Source: Pseudomonas sp. 10S4 (GTDB taxonomy: Bacteria > Pseudomonadota > Gammaproteobacteria > Pseudomonadales > Pseudomonadaceae). Taken from it: a stretch of 64,000 bases of DNA. This document shows positions 8,687-18,012 of this stretch, piece after piece (within the stretch, counting starts at the first letter, position 1; each line of letters starts with the position of its first letter). The notes below the pieces were generated by a model that saw nothing but the letters and a program-made list of their open reading frames with translations, was not told the DNA's origin and made no database searches. Position numbers and translations under genes: made by a program. The stretch spans positions 1,922,001-1,986,000 of the forward strand of contig NZ_CP133774.1 in NCBI RefSeq assembly GCF_034344865.1, given 5' to 3'.

Positions 8687-11233
8687 ATGTCGAACCATAA
8701 GGATCTCTCGCAAGTCTTCATCCAGACCCTGGAGCAGAGCGTTGACAGTGTCGTGGTCATCGACAGTCAAAACCGGATCATTTTGTTTAACGAAGCCTCG
8801 GAAAAACTCTGGGGATATGGCAGTGCCGAGGTCTTGGGCCGCAATGTCGAACAACTGGTGCCGAAACTGATTCGCCCCCTGCACGACAGTTACATCGACG
8901 CGAACCGCCGTACCGGTATCAATAAAATCGTCGGTACCAGTCGCGATGTATTGATCGAATGCAAGGACGGGACCCGGCGCTGGGGGTCGATGTCCATCTC
9001 CAGGATCGACGCTCAAGGGCAGATCCTCTACGCCGCGTTTATCAAAGACATCACCCGGCAACATGAAGAACAGCGCCGGTTGTATCTGTTGTCATTGGTG
9101 GTCGATACCACCGAGAACGCGATCGTCATCACTGACGCGTCATGGTCAATTATTTACGTCAACGACGGCTTCACTCAGATGTTCGGTTACAGCGCGCAAG
9201 ACGTCGTCAACAAGACTCCGATCGAAGTGTTGGCACCGTACTTCAAGCATTCGCGCATCGCCGCGATCCGTCGTCAGCTCGCCAAGAGTGATGCCTATCA
9301 CGGGCAGGAATTCGGTTATGACCGTGGTGGCCAGCGGGTCTGGTGCAACGTCACCACGTACCCGGTCCACGACGCGCACGGCCATCTGACCAACACCGTG
9401 AGTGTGATGATCGATGTGACCCACACGCGCATGCATGAAGTGCTGCGGCACAAGATGCTGGAGGCGATGGTTCGCGAAGAGTCACTGCAAACCTTGATGA
9501 ACCTGGCATGTGTGGAAGTGCAGCGAATCGCCCCGGAAGTGATTGCGACGGTACTGCGGGTCGACGGCCAAGGGTTGCTGCATACCTTGGCGGCCCCCGG
9601 TCTTCCGTCCACTTATTCCCGGGCGTTGGATGGCACGGCAATTGGCCCCGAGTCCGGCTCTTGCGGGGCGGCGGCGTTCAGTGGCGAATCGGTCATGGTC
9701 AGCGACATCGCCACTCACCCGTACTGGGACGGTTTCCGAGATCTGGCGCTGCCAATCGGTTTGAAGGCCTGCTGGTCAACGCCGATAAAATCCAGCGACG
9801 GACGAGTGTTGGGGACGTTTGCGTTCTATTACCGTGAAGCGCGCGAGCCGAGTCCGCTTCACCATTTGCTGGTCAATGCGTGCATTCATTTGTGCGCTTT
9901 GGCGTTGGAGCGTGAGGAGTCTCGCCTGCACATCCGCCAATTGGCGTTCTATGACGACCTGACGGGGCTGGCCAATCGGAATTTGCTGCATGCCCGTGCC
10001 GAACAGGCCATCGCCCAAGCCTCTCGTCATCAGTCGAGCCTCGCGGTGGTGTTTATCGATCTGGATCGATTCAAACAGGTCAACGACTCCCTCGGCCATC
10101 CCGCCGGGGATGAGTTTTTACGCGTCATTGCCAATCGATTGTCCGAACGTCGGCGGGAAAGCGATATCGTTAGCCGGCTCTCGGGCGACGAATTTGTTCT
10201 GGTCCTGCCGCAGTGCTCATTGGCGCATGCCACCGACTTGATCGAACAGTTGAGAGGGCAACTGAGCGCTCCGTGCCAGATCTCGGGTGTAACACTCAAG
10301 CCGTCGGTGAGCATCGGCGTCAGCATGTTTCCGGATGACGGTCGTACGATGGAGGTGTTGCTGCATCGTGCCGATATGGCGATGTATCAGGCCAAAACCA
10401 GTGGTCGTGGACGTGTCTGTTTCTTCAGTGACGGTCTGGACCAATTGGCGCAAGGGCGTTTGCGCCTGGAAGCGGCATTGCGCGAAGCCATTGATGGTGA
10501 AGCCCTGCATCTGGTTTATCAGCCGCAGATCGACCTTTGCGAATCCGCGTTATATGGCATTGAGGCCTTGGCGCGCTGGACTCATCCGCAATTGGGGGAC
10601 GTCTCGCCCACGTGTTTTATTCCGCTGGCGGAAGAATGCGGCTTGATCGGTGAGTTCGGTTTATGGGCGTTGCGAGAGGCCTGCGGTCAACTGGCGAGTT
10701 GGCGGCGGCAAGGGCTGCGGGTTCCGACCGTGTCGGTGAACATGTCGCCGACCAATTTCCATAATCGCAACCTGTCCAACATCATCGCGAGGACCCTTGA
10801 ACAGCATGGTTTGCAGGCAAAAGACCTGACGCTGGAGATTACCGAAAGTGTTTTGATGGACACCAACCCCGACACCCTGACCACGATTGAAGAGGTGCAC
10901 GCGCTAGGTGTCAGCCTGGCGATGGATGATTTCGGCACCGGTTATTCCAGCCTGAGCTATTTGCGGCGTATGCCGATTCAGGAGCTCAAGCTTGATCGCA
11001 GTTTTGTGCATGACCTGGAGAGCGACACAACCAGTCAGGCATTGAGCGAGGCCGTTATTCGCATCGGCGAAAGCCTGCATTTAAGGGTGGTGGCTGAGGG
11101 AATCGAGACAATCGAGCAGCAGCGCATTCTACTCAACCAGGGGTACCGGATTGCGCAGGGATTCCTGATTTCCAGGCCCTTGGCGGCAAAGGATTTGGGG
11201 CGTTGGCTGGAAAAGCGCTACGCGTACGGCTGA
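8687..11233 (+). CDS. DosP-like PAS-PAS-GAF-GGDEF-EAL cyclic-di-GMP enzyme
   Basis: The 848-residue protein has PAS1 (about 10-125), PAS2 (about 130-250), GAF (about 265-410), GGDEF (about 420-580) and EAL (about 590-845) and no membrane segment, so it is cytoplasmic. PAS1 closely resembles the haem PAS of E. coli DosP. The segment RPLHDSYIDANR carries a histidine (His66) at the place of the DosP haem ligand, while the distal Met position appears to be Thr. The GGDEF motif is SGDEF. The EAL domain keeps IEALARW, the Asn in SVNMS, EITES, DDFGTG, the Lys in ELKLD and VVAEGIE, so phosphodiesterase activity is likely; cyclase activity is uncertain. With the ANR box upstream it probably links oxygen to c-di-GMP and so to LapA retention. 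The haem assignment is inference. Confidence 0.85.
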   Translation: MSNHKDLSQVFIQTLEQSVDSVVVIDSQNRIILFNEASEKLWGYGSAEVLGRNVEQLVPKLIRPLHDSYIDANRRTGINKIVGTSRDVLIECKDGTRRWGSMSISRIDAQGQILYAAFIKDITRQHEEQRRLYLLSLVVDTTENAIVITDASWSIIYVNDGFTQMFGYSAQDVVNKTPIEVLAPYFKHSRIAAIRRQLAKSDAYHGQEFGYDRGGQRVWCNVTTYPVHDAHGHLTNTVSVMIDVTHTRMHEVLRHKMLEAMVREESLQTLMNLACVEVQRIAPEVIATVLRVDGQGLLHTLAAPGLPSTYSRALDGTAIGPESGSCGAAAFSGESVMVSDIATHPYWDGFRDLALPIGLKACWSTPIKSSDGRVLGTFAFYYREAREPSPLHHLLVNACIHLCALALEREESRLHIRQLAFYDDLTGLANRNLLHARAEQAIAQASRHQSSLAVVFIDLDRFKQVNDSLGHPAGDEFLRVIANRLSERRRESDIVSRLSGDEFVLVLPQCSLAHATDLIEQLRGQLSAPCQISGVTLKPSVSIGVSMFPDDGRTMEVLLHRADMAMYQAKTSGRGRVCFFSDGLDQLAQGRLRLEAALREAIDGEALHLVYQPQIDLCESALYGIEALARWTHPQLGDVSPTCFIPLAEECGLIGEFGLWALREACGQLASWRRQGLRVPTVSVNMSPTNFHNRNLSNIIARTLEQHGLQAKDLTLEITESVLMDTNPDTLTTIEEVHALGVSLAMDDFGTGYSSLSYLRRMPIQELKLDRSFVHDLESDTTSQALSEAVIRIGESLHLRVVAEGIETIEQQRILLNQGYRIAQGFLISRPLAAKDLGRWLEKRYAYG

Positions 11234-11420
11234 GTGCATCGAAAGCCATATCGTTATTCACTAACGGTATTTAAATTTCAATTCTTATACCTATAAAGTC
11301 ACTCCCCTGCGTACCTGCCGACCAATCGGCGCGCCGCACGACACGAACCAACACGGGACCTCCGTGAGTTTCTGATCGACGCGCGCGCCCTTGAGCGTGC
11401 CGTGCGTGGGAGTGATTTAA

Positions 11421-12308
11421 ATGTCAGCCGTCTCTGCATCTCAAAGCATCGCGCCGCAAACCTTCGACATCCGCCCGTTCAGCGGCGCCGTCGGTGCCGA
11501 AATCATCGGCCTGGACTTGTCCCGCCCGATCAATGACCAGGACTTCGCCCGCATCCACCGCGCGCACCTGGATCATCACGTGGTGGTGTTCCGCGACCAG
11601 CGCATTACCCCCGAGCAGCAAATCGCCTTCAGCCGTCGCTTCGGCGTGTTGCAGATTCATGTGCTCAAGCAGTTTCTGCTGACCGGCCACCCGGAAATCC
11701 TCATCGTTTCCAACATCATCGAAAACGGCGTGTCCGTCGGCCTCGGTGACGCCGGCAAATTCTGGCACTCCGACCTTTCTTATAAAGAACTGCCAAGCCT
11801 GGGCTCGATGCTGCACGCCCAGGAGCTGCCGTCCGAGGGCGGCGACACGCTGTTCGCCGACATGCACAAAGCCTGGGACGGCTTGCCCGACGCGCTGCGC
11901 AAAGCGGTTGAAGGTCGTTCGGCCGCGCATTCCTACACGGCGCGCTACAGCGAAACCAAATTCGAAGGCAACTGGCGCCCGACCCTGACCCCGGAGCAAC
12001 TCGCCCAAGTGGCCGAAGTGGTTCATCCGATCATCCGCACTCACCCGGAAAACGGCCGCAAGGCGTTGTTCGTCAGCGAAGGCTTCACCACCCGAATCGT
12101 CGGTTTGCCGGAAGACGAGAGCAAACAACTGCTCGACGAGCTCTACGCCCACAGCGTATTGCCGCAAAACATCTACCGCCATCAGTGGCAGCCCCACGAC
12201 CTGGTGTTCTGGGACAACCGTTCGCTGATTCACCTTGCCGCCGGCTGCCCAAGCTACCTGCGCCGCAAGCTGTTTCGCACCACCATCCAGGGCGACGCGC
12301 CTTTCTGA
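11421..12308 (+). CDS. TauD/TfdA-family alpha-ketoglutarate-dependent dioxygenase
   Basis: This 295-residue protein belongs to the TauD family of Fe(II)/2-oxoglutarate dioxygenases. The iron triad is visible as His116-x-Asp118 (FWHSDLS) and His271 (NRSLIHLAAG), with a conserved Arg near residue 286 for 2-oxoglutarate. TauD releases sulfite from taurine and AtsK acts on alkyl sulfates; the exact substrate here cannot be told. The start ATG has GGGAG upstream. It is followed after 17 bases by a periplasmic binding protein, an ATPase and a permease, so the unit probably imports and desulfonates an organosulfur compound for sulfur supply. Confidence 0.87.
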   Translation: MSAVSASQSIAPQTFDIRPFSGAVGAEIIGLDLSRPINDQDFARIHRAHLDHHVVVFRDQRITPEQQIAFSRRFGVLQIHVLKQFLLTGHPEILIVSNIIENGVSVGLGDAGKFWHSDLSYKELPSLGSMLHAQELPSEGGDTLFADMHKAWDGLPDALRKAVEGRSAAHSYTARYSETKFEGNWRPTLTPEQLAQVAEVVHPIIRTHPENGRKALFVSEGFTTRIVGLPEDESKQLLDELYAHSVLPQNIYRHQWQPHDLVFWDNRSLIHLAAGCPSYLRRKLFRTTIQGDAPF

Positions 12309-12325
12309 TTTGTCGGAGATTGATC

Positions 12326-13351
12326 ATGTCCAAACGTCTTCCATTTGCGCCGTTGGCGGCTGCCATCGGCCTGGGCTTCAGCCTGATCGCCGGCAGCCTG
12401 GTGGCGCCGACCGTGGCCCACGCCGAAGGTGAAATTCGCATCGCCGAGCAGTTCGGCATTGTTTACCTGTTGCTCAACGTAGTACGCGATCAGAACCTGA
12501 TCGAGAAGTACGGCAAGCAGGAAGGCGTCGATATCAAGGTCGATTGGACGCAGCTCTCGGGCGGCGCGGCGGTCAACGATGCGTTGCTCTCCGGTTCCAT
12601 CGACATTGCCGGTGCCGGCGTCGGCCCGTTGCTGACCATTTGGGACCGCACCCACGGCAAGCAGAACGTCAAAGCCGTGGCCTCTCTCGGCAACTTCCCG
12701 TATTACCTGCTGAGCAACAATCCAAACGTCAAAACCATCGCCGACTTCACCGAAAAGGACCGCATCGCGGTGCCGGCGGTCGGGGTCTCGGTGCAGTCGC
12801 GCTTTCTGCAATACGCGGCGGCCAAGCAGTGGGGTGACAAGGAATTCAATCGTCTCGACAAGTACACCGTCGCCGTTCCACACCCAGACGCCACCGCAGC
12901 GCTGATTGCCGGCGGCACGGAATTGTCCGGGCACTTCTCTAACCCGCCGTTCCAGGATCAGGCCCTGGAAAACCCGAACGTGCACATCGTGCTCAACTCC
13001 TACGACGTGCTTGGTCCAAACTCGCCGACGGTGCTGTTTGCCACCGAGAAATTCCGCGACGAGAACCCGAAAACGTATAAAGCCTTCGTTGAAGCCCTGA
13101 CCGAAGCCGCCGAGTTTGCCCAGAACGACAAAGGTGCAGCGGCTGACACTTACATCCGCGTGACCAAGGCAAAAATCGACCGCGCCACACTGCTGAAAAT
13201 CATCGATAACCCGCAGTTCGAATTCAGCGTCACGCCGAAGAACACTTACCCGTTGGCCGAATTCCTCTACCGCGTCGGCGCGATCAAAAACAAACCGGAG
13301 TCGTGGAAGGATTACTTCTTCCAGGACGCCAAACCGCTGCAAGGGAGCTGA
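12326..13351 (+). CDS. Taurine/sulfonate-type ABC transporter substrate-binding protein
   Basis: The 341-residue product starts at ATG 12326 with CGGAGA upstream; the longer in-frame ORF from 12185 overlaps the dioxygenase gene and lacks a signal at its start. A signal peptide ends near AHAEGEI. The mature protein is of the SsuA/TauA/NrtA type, with GGAAVNDALLSGSIDIAGAGVGP and the PHPDATAAL region typical of ligand-binding clefts. It should capture an organosulfur ligand in the periplasm and deliver it to the ATPase and permease encoded next. The ligand is unknown; nitrate or aromatic compounds are possible but less likely with a TauD neighbour. Confidence 0.85.
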   Translation: MSKRLPFAPLAAAIGLGFSLIAGSLVAPTVAHAEGEIRIAEQFGIVYLLLNVVRDQNLIEKYGKQEGVDIKVDWTQLSGGAAVNDALLSGSIDIAGAGVGPLLTIWDRTHGKQNVKAVASLGNFPYYLLSNNPNVKTIADFTEKDRIAVPAVGVSVQSRFLQYAAAKQWGDKEFNRLDKYTVAVPHPDATAALIAGGTELSGHFSNPPFQDQALENPNVHIVLNSYDVLGPNSPTVLFATEKFRDENPKTYKAFVEALTEAAEFAQNDKGAAADTYIRVTKAKIDRATLLKIIDNPQFEFSVTPKNTYPLAEFLYRVGAIKNKPESWKDYFFQDAKPLQGS

Positions 13352-13356
13352 TCAAG

Positions 13357-14218
13357 ATGAACGCCCCCTTGCAAGGCCACACGGCCAGCAACCCGGCCGC
13401 AGCAGCCCAAGCGCTGTTGTCGGTCGACCAAGTCAGCCTGGAATACCGCACGCCGCAGCGGGTGGTTCGGGCCACCCATCAGGTCAGTTTTGAAATCGAT
13501 CCGGCAGACCGTTTTGTGCTGCTCGGCCCATCCGGGTGCGGCAAATCAACGTTACTCAAAGCCGTCGCCGGGTTTATCCAGCCGTGCGAGGGCGAGATTC
13601 GTCTTCAGGGCCAAACCGTCCATGCGCCGGGCCCGGACCGGATCGTGGTGTTCCAGGAGTTCGATCAACTGCCGCCGTGGAAAACCGTCAAACAGAACGT
13701 GATGTTTCCATTGCTGGCGTCGAAAACCCTGAAGCGAAAAGAAGCCGAAGAACGGGCGCTGCACTATCTGGACAAGGTCGGGCTGGCGGCGTTTGCCGAT
13801 GCCTACCCGCACACCTTGTCCGGCGGCATGAAGGCGCGGGTGGCGATTGCTTCGGGCGCTGGCCATGCAGCCGAAAATCCTGCTGATGGACGAACCCTTC
13901 GCCGCCCTCGATGCGTTGACCCGACGCAAGATGCAGGAAGAATTGCTGCTGCTCTGGGAAGAGGTGCGGTTCACGCTGTTGTTTGTGACGCACTCCATCG
14001 AAGAAGCGCTGGTGGTGGGCAATCGGATCCTGCTGTTGTCGCCGCATCCGGGTCGGGTACGGGCGGAAGTCCACAGCCATCAGTACGACTTGCACAGCCT
14101 CGGTGGCGTGGCGTTTCAGGAGTCGGCGCGGCGGATTCATCGGTTGTTGTTCGATGAAGGCCAGTCCCCGGAAACCGAGCGTGAGCTGGACTTTTCCGAC
14201 ATACGCATCGCTTATTGA
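13357..14218 (+). CDS. Taurine/sulfonate-type ABC transporter ATPase, with a 1-base insertion
   Basis: The intended product is 286 residues. The first part has Walker A GPSGCGKST, the Q-loop (VVFQEFDQLPPWKTV) and signature LSGGMKARV. The second part, in the next frame, has Walker B ILLMDEPFAALD and the switch His (LLFVTHSIEEA). The break is at 13851-13852: the sequence reads gcttcgggcg where gctcgggcg (ARAL) is expected, so one extra t is present. ATG 13357 has AGGGAG upstream and lies 5 bases after the binding-protein stop. It energises import with the permease downstream. As written the protein would lack Walker B and be inactive; a sequencing error is the simpler reading. Confidence 0.87.
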
Positions 14219-14238
14219 GCCATTGAGAGGATTGCCCG

Positions 14239-15105
14239 ATGAGCCATCTATCGTCCCCGCGTGAAGAATTCGAAACTGATTTGCAGCCGCTGACCAGCGT
14301 ACCGCTGGAGCGTGAACTGCCGCTTGGCCAACGCCTCTGGCAGCAAGGCTGGCTGCGAAAAAGCCTGATCCTGATATTGCTGGCCGTGCTTTGGGAAGTC
14401 GTCGCGCGTATTCAGAACAACGACCTGCTGCTGCCGAGCTTTCTGCAAACCAGCAGCGCCCTGTATGACGGTCTGCTCAGCGGCGAGTTGCTGAGCAAAG
14501 TCTGGATCTCGCTGATCGTTTTACTGAAGGGTTACCTGATCGGCATCGTGCTGGCGTTTGCCCTGACCACCCTGGCGGTCTCGACGCAGTTCGGTCGCGA
14601 CCTGCTGAGCACGCTGACCTCGATGTTCAACCCGTTGCCGGCGATTGCGCTGTTGCCGCTGGCGCTGCTGTGGTTTGGTTTGGGGCAGAACAGCCTGATT
14701 TTCGTGTTGGTGCACTCGGTGCTCTGGGCCTTGGCGTTGAACACGTACGCCGGGTTTCTCGGCGTCTCGGAAACCCTGCGTATGGCCGGCCGCAACTATG
14801 GCCTCAAGGGCATGCGTTTCGTGTTGTTCATCCTGATTCCGGCGGCGCTGCCGTCGATTCTTGCAGGGCTGAAAATCGGCTGGGCTTTTGCCTGGCGCAC
14901 GCTGATCGCGGCTGAATTGGTGTTTGGCGCCACCAGCGGCAAGGGTGGTTTGGGTTGGTACATTTTTCAGAATCGCAATGAGCTGTACACCGACAAAGTG
15001 TTTGCCGGGTTGGCGGTGGTGATTTTGATTGGGTTGCTGGTGGAGAACCTGGTGTTCGACACGCTGGAGCGGGTAACGGTGAAGCGGTGGGGGATGCAGC
15101 GGTAG
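14239..15105 (+). CDS. Taurine/sulfonate-type ABC transporter permease
   Basis: This 288-residue protein is an SsuC/TauC-type inner-membrane permease. It has a first helix near residues 35-52 (SLILILLAVLWEVVARI), several further hydrophobic helices, and the cytoplasmic coupling loop around GRNYGLKGMRFVLFILIPAALPSILAGLKIGWAFAW with the EAA-like Gly. It lies 20 bases after the ATPase gene and ends the importer operon. It forms the membrane channel for the ligand of the neighbouring binding protein. Confidence 0.88.
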   Translation: MSHLSSPREEFETDLQPLTSVPLERELPLGQRLWQQGWLRKSLILILLAVLWEVVARIQNNDLLLPSFLQTSSALYDGLLSGELLSKVWISLIVLLKGYLIGIVLAFALTTLAVSTQFGRDLLSTLTSMFNPLPAIALLPLALLWFGLGQNSLIFVLVHSVLWALALNTYAGFLGVSETLRMAGRNYGLKGMRFVLFILIPAALPSILAGLKIGWAFAWRTLIAAELVFGATSGKGGLGWYIFQNRNELYTDKVFAGLAVVILIGLLVENLVFDTLERVTVKRWGMQR

Positions 15106-15137
15106 GTTTCAGTTTCTGCGGCGCCTGGTCTGGCCTC

Positions 15138-15228
15138 TTCGCGAGCAAGCCCGCTCCCACAGGGTTCGGTGTCGAACAGTAATCCGTGTCCACCGAAAAT
15201 CTACTGTGGGAGCGGGCTTGCTCGCGAA
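15138..15228. repeat. REP doublet (inverted pair)
   Basis: TTCGCGAGCAAGCCCGCTCC at 15138 onward and its inverted copy ending at 15228 flank a spacer of about 43 bases, between the permease and LysR genes. It is the same family as the other REP pairs but has the GCCCGC variant core. Confidence 0.9.
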
Positions 15229-15312
15229 GGCGCCGGCCCAGCCACCACCCAACCCAAGGATGTTTGCTAGCATTGCGCCTGAATCATTCCTGATCAGCCA
15301 TGAGTGCTCAAC

Positions 15313-16233
15313 ATGCAACTCCCGGACATGAACCTGTTGGTCGCCCTCGATGCCTTGCTCGACGAAGGCAGTGTGGTCGGCGCCGCGCGGCGGATGAACC
15401 TCAGCCCGGCGGCCATGAGCCGAACCCTGACCCGAATCCGCGAAGCCATCGGTGACCCGATCCTGGTGCGCGCCGGCCGTGGACTGGTGCCGACCCCCAA
15501 GGCACTGGCATTGCGCGAGCAGGTGCGGGACGTGGTGGAGCAAGCGGCGCTGTTGTTCCGCTCGGCCGATGCGGTGGAGCTGGGCACATTACGCCGTCGC
15601 TTCAGTATTCGCGCCAATGACTTTTTCGTCGGCGTTTACGGCGGCAAGCTGTTCGACACCATGGAGCGTCAGGCCCCGCACTGCGAGCTGCGTTTCGTCC
15701 CGGAAGGCGATGGGGACGATGAGGCGTTGCGTGAAGGGCGGATCGACCTGAGCATCAGCAACAATCGCCCGTCGATGCCGGAAGTGAAGATTCAGAACCT
15801 GTTTGCTACTCACTTCGTCGGCCTGGCCAGGGAAGATCATCCGCTGTTTGCCGAAGAAATCACCGCCGAGCGTTACGCCGGGTTCTCCCATATCAGCATG
15901 TCCCGTCGCGGCATTGCCCGTGGGCCGATCGACACGGCGCTCAATGCCTTGGGGCTGGAGCGGCGGGTGGCGGTGATTGCGCCGAGTTTCCATGCGGCGA
16001 TGTTTGCGTTGCCGGATTCCGATCTGTTGCTGCCTGTGCCCAAGGAAGCACTGCTGAGCGTACGGCGTCTGGGCCTGAAACTACGTTCATTCACCCTGCC
16101 GATTCCATTGCCGACGCTAATGCTCACTCAAGCCTGGCACCCGCGCTACGACAAAGACCCGGCCCACCGCTGGATGCGCGAAACCCTCAAGGCCTGTTGC
16201 GACGAAACCTGGCTGGCCGCGCAACCGATCTGA
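15313..16233 (+). CDS. LysR-family transcriptional regulator
   Basis: The 306-residue protein has an N-terminal winged helix-turn-helix (MNLLVALDALLDEGSVVGAARRMNLSPAAMSRTLTRIRE, DPILVRAG) and a LysR substrate-binding domain. ATG 15313 begins MQLPDMNLLV; GTG 15304 would add three residues and is an alternative. It resembles the NodD/PcpR-like branch in which MNLLVALDALL opens the protein. It sits between two REP pairs, after the ABC importer and before the efflux operon, all on the same strand. Which of these it controls cannot be told. Confidence 0.87.
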   Translation: MQLPDMNLLVALDALLDEGSVVGAARRMNLSPAAMSRTLTRIREAIGDPILVRAGRGLVPTPKALALREQVRDVVEQAALLFRSADAVELGTLRRRFSIRANDFFVGVYGGKLFDTMERQAPHCELRFVPEGDGDDEALREGRIDLSISNNRPSMPEVKIQNLFATHFVGLAREDHPLFAEEITAERYAGFSHISMSRRGIARGPIDTALNALGLERRVAVIAPSFHAAMFALPDSDLLLPVPKEALLSVRRLGLKLRSFTLPIPLPTLMLTQAWHPRYDKDPAHRWMRETLKACCDETWLAAQPI

Positions 16234-16250
16234 AGTTGACGCAAATCCCC

Positions 16251-16340
16251 TGTGGGAGCGGGCTTGCTCGCGAAGAGGCCATTACATTCAACATCAATAT
16301 TGACTGACCCACCGCTTTCGCGAGCAAGCCCGCTCCCACA
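16251..16340. repeat. REP doublet (inverted pair)
   Basis: TGTGGGAGCGGGCTTGCTCG at 16251 onward and its inverted copy ending at 16340 are separated by about 42 bases. They lie between the LysR gene and the efflux operon. Confidence 0.9.
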
Positions 16341-16450
16341 GGGGCTTCATTGCTGCGCCTGACGCACTTATAACCTGCCAACAAGTCAATTTTCGTAACG
16401 CCCCACGCTCCATAAAATGCTCCGGTATTCCCTTCCGGAGCTTGCACCCC

Positions 16451-17986
16451 ATGACTTCCCTCACGGCCCCGGCCCCTTTCGCCGTGGCCAGCCCCACCGC
16501 CGTCACGCCACCGGTCTTCGGTCTGCGGATCATCATCGGTCTGGTGGGCGTGTTGCTGGCGGTGCTGGTGTCCGGCCTGAACGAGATGGTGACCAAAGTC
16601 GCGTTGGCCGACATTCGCGGCGCGCTGGCCATCGGTTACGACGAAGGCACCTGGCTGGTCGCCAGTTACACCGCGACCTCGGTGGCGGCGATGGCGTTTG
16701 CGCCGTGGTGTTCGGTGACGTTCTCGTTGCGGCGTTTCACTCTCTACGCCATCGGCATCTTCACCTTGCTCGGCGTGCTGTGCCCGTTCGCACCGAATTA
16801 CGAAAGCCTGTTGCTCATGCGCATCTTGCAAGGCCTGGCCGGCGGGGCATTGCCGCCGATGCTGATGACCGTTGCGCTGCGTTTCCTGCCGGCCAACGTC
16901 AAGCTTTACGGCCTGGCCGGTTATGCCCTGACCGCGACATTCGGCCCCGGCCTCGGCACACCATTGGCCGGGTTGTGGACCGAGTACGTCGGCTGGCAAT
17001 GGACCTTTTGGCAAATCATCGCACCGTGCCTGATCGCCATGGCGGCGGTGGCCTACGGTTTGCCTCAGGACCCACTGCGCCTGGAGCGCTTAAAGCAGTT
17101 CAACTGGCGTGGTTTGCTATTGGGCTTTCCGGCGATTTGCATGCTGGTGATCGGCATCTTGCAGGGCAATCGGCTGGACTGGTTCGAATCGAGCCTCATC
17201 TGCTTTTTGCTCGGCGGCGGGTTGCTGTTGCTGGTGCTGTTCCTGATCAACGAATGGTCGCAGCCGATTCCGTTTTTCAAGTTGCAGATGCTCGGCATCC
17301 GCAACCTGTCGTTTGCTTTGATGACCCTCGCCGGGGTGTTGGTGGTGCTGTTGGCGGTGGTGATCATTCCCTCCAGTTACCTGGCGCAGGTCCAGGGTTA
17401 TCGGCCGATTCAGACCGCGCCGATCATGCTGCTGGCAGCGCTGCCGCAATTGATCGCGCTGCCGTTGGTGGCGGCGCTGTGCAACCTGCGCTGGGTCGAT
17501 TGCCGTTGGGTGCTGGGGATTGGCCTGAGCATGCTGGCGTTGTCCTGCCTCGGTGGTTCGCAACTGACCTCGGCGTGGATTCGCGACGATTTCTACCTCC
17601 TGCAACTGCTGCAAATCTTCGGTCAGCCCATGGCGGTGTTGCCGCTGCTGATGCTTTCCACCGGCAGCATCACGCCGATGGAAGGGCCGTTCGCCTCGGC
17701 CTGGTTCAACACCGTCAAAGGCCTGGCCGCGGTGATCGCCACCGGCGTACTCGATGCGCTGACCACCTCAAGGCAGCATTTCCACTCGACCATGTTGGTC
17801 GACAGCCTCGGTAACTCGCCCCTGGCCGACAGCGACAGTGCCGGCCTTGCCCATCGGCTGCATGAGCAGGCCGTGGTGCTGACGTCTTCCGATCTTTATC
17901 TGTGCATGGCCGGCGTCGCGGTGGCGCTGATCCTGCTGATTTTCTGGCTGCCGACACGGATCTATCCGCCGCGCGCGCCGACTTGA
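16451..17986 (+). CDS. EmrB/QacA-type (DHA2) MFS drug efflux transporter
   Basis: The 511-residue, very hydrophobic protein has about 14 membrane segments, as in the DHA2 family. Motif C-like GYALTATFGPGLGTPLAGLW lies in helix 5, and loops such as ADIRGALAIGYDEGTWLVASY match EmrB. The start is ATG 16451 with GGAG upstream; TTG 16442 would add three residues. With the following membrane-fusion protein and outer-membrane factor it should form a tripartite pump that expels hydrophobic toxic compounds across both membranes using the proton gradient. The substrate is unknown. Confidence 0.88.
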   Translation: MTSLTAPAPFAVASPTAVTPPVFGLRIIIGLVGVLLAVLVSGLNEMVTKVALADIRGALAIGYDEGTWLVASYTATSVAAMAFAPWCSVTFSLRRFTLYAIGIFTLLGVLCPFAPNYESLLLMRILQGLAGGALPPMLMTVALRFLPANVKLYGLAGYALTATFGPGLGTPLAGLWTEYVGWQWTFWQIIAPCLIAMAAVAYGLPQDPLRLERLKQFNWRGLLLGFPAICMLVIGILQGNRLDWFESSLICFLLGGGLLLLVLFLINEWSQPIPFFKLQMLGIRNLSFALMTLAGVLVVLLAVVIIPSSYLAQVQGYRPIQTAPIMLLAALPQLIALPLVAALCNLRWVDCRWVLGIGLSMLALSCLGGSQLTSAWIRDDFYLLQLLQIFGQPMAVLPLLMLSTGSITPMEGPFASAWFNTVKGLAAVIATGVLDALTTSRQHFHSTMLVDSLGNSPLADSDSAGLAHRLHEQAVVLTSSDLYLCMAGVAVALILLIFWLPTRIYPPRAPT

Positions 17987-18012
17987 ACGCTTCATTGAAA
18001 CAGAAGGTTTTT

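Noticed and set aside
8467..8700. 77-codon ORF before the GGDEF-EAL gene
   Set aside because: There is no resemblance to known proteins and it overlaps the leader and the true start at 8687.
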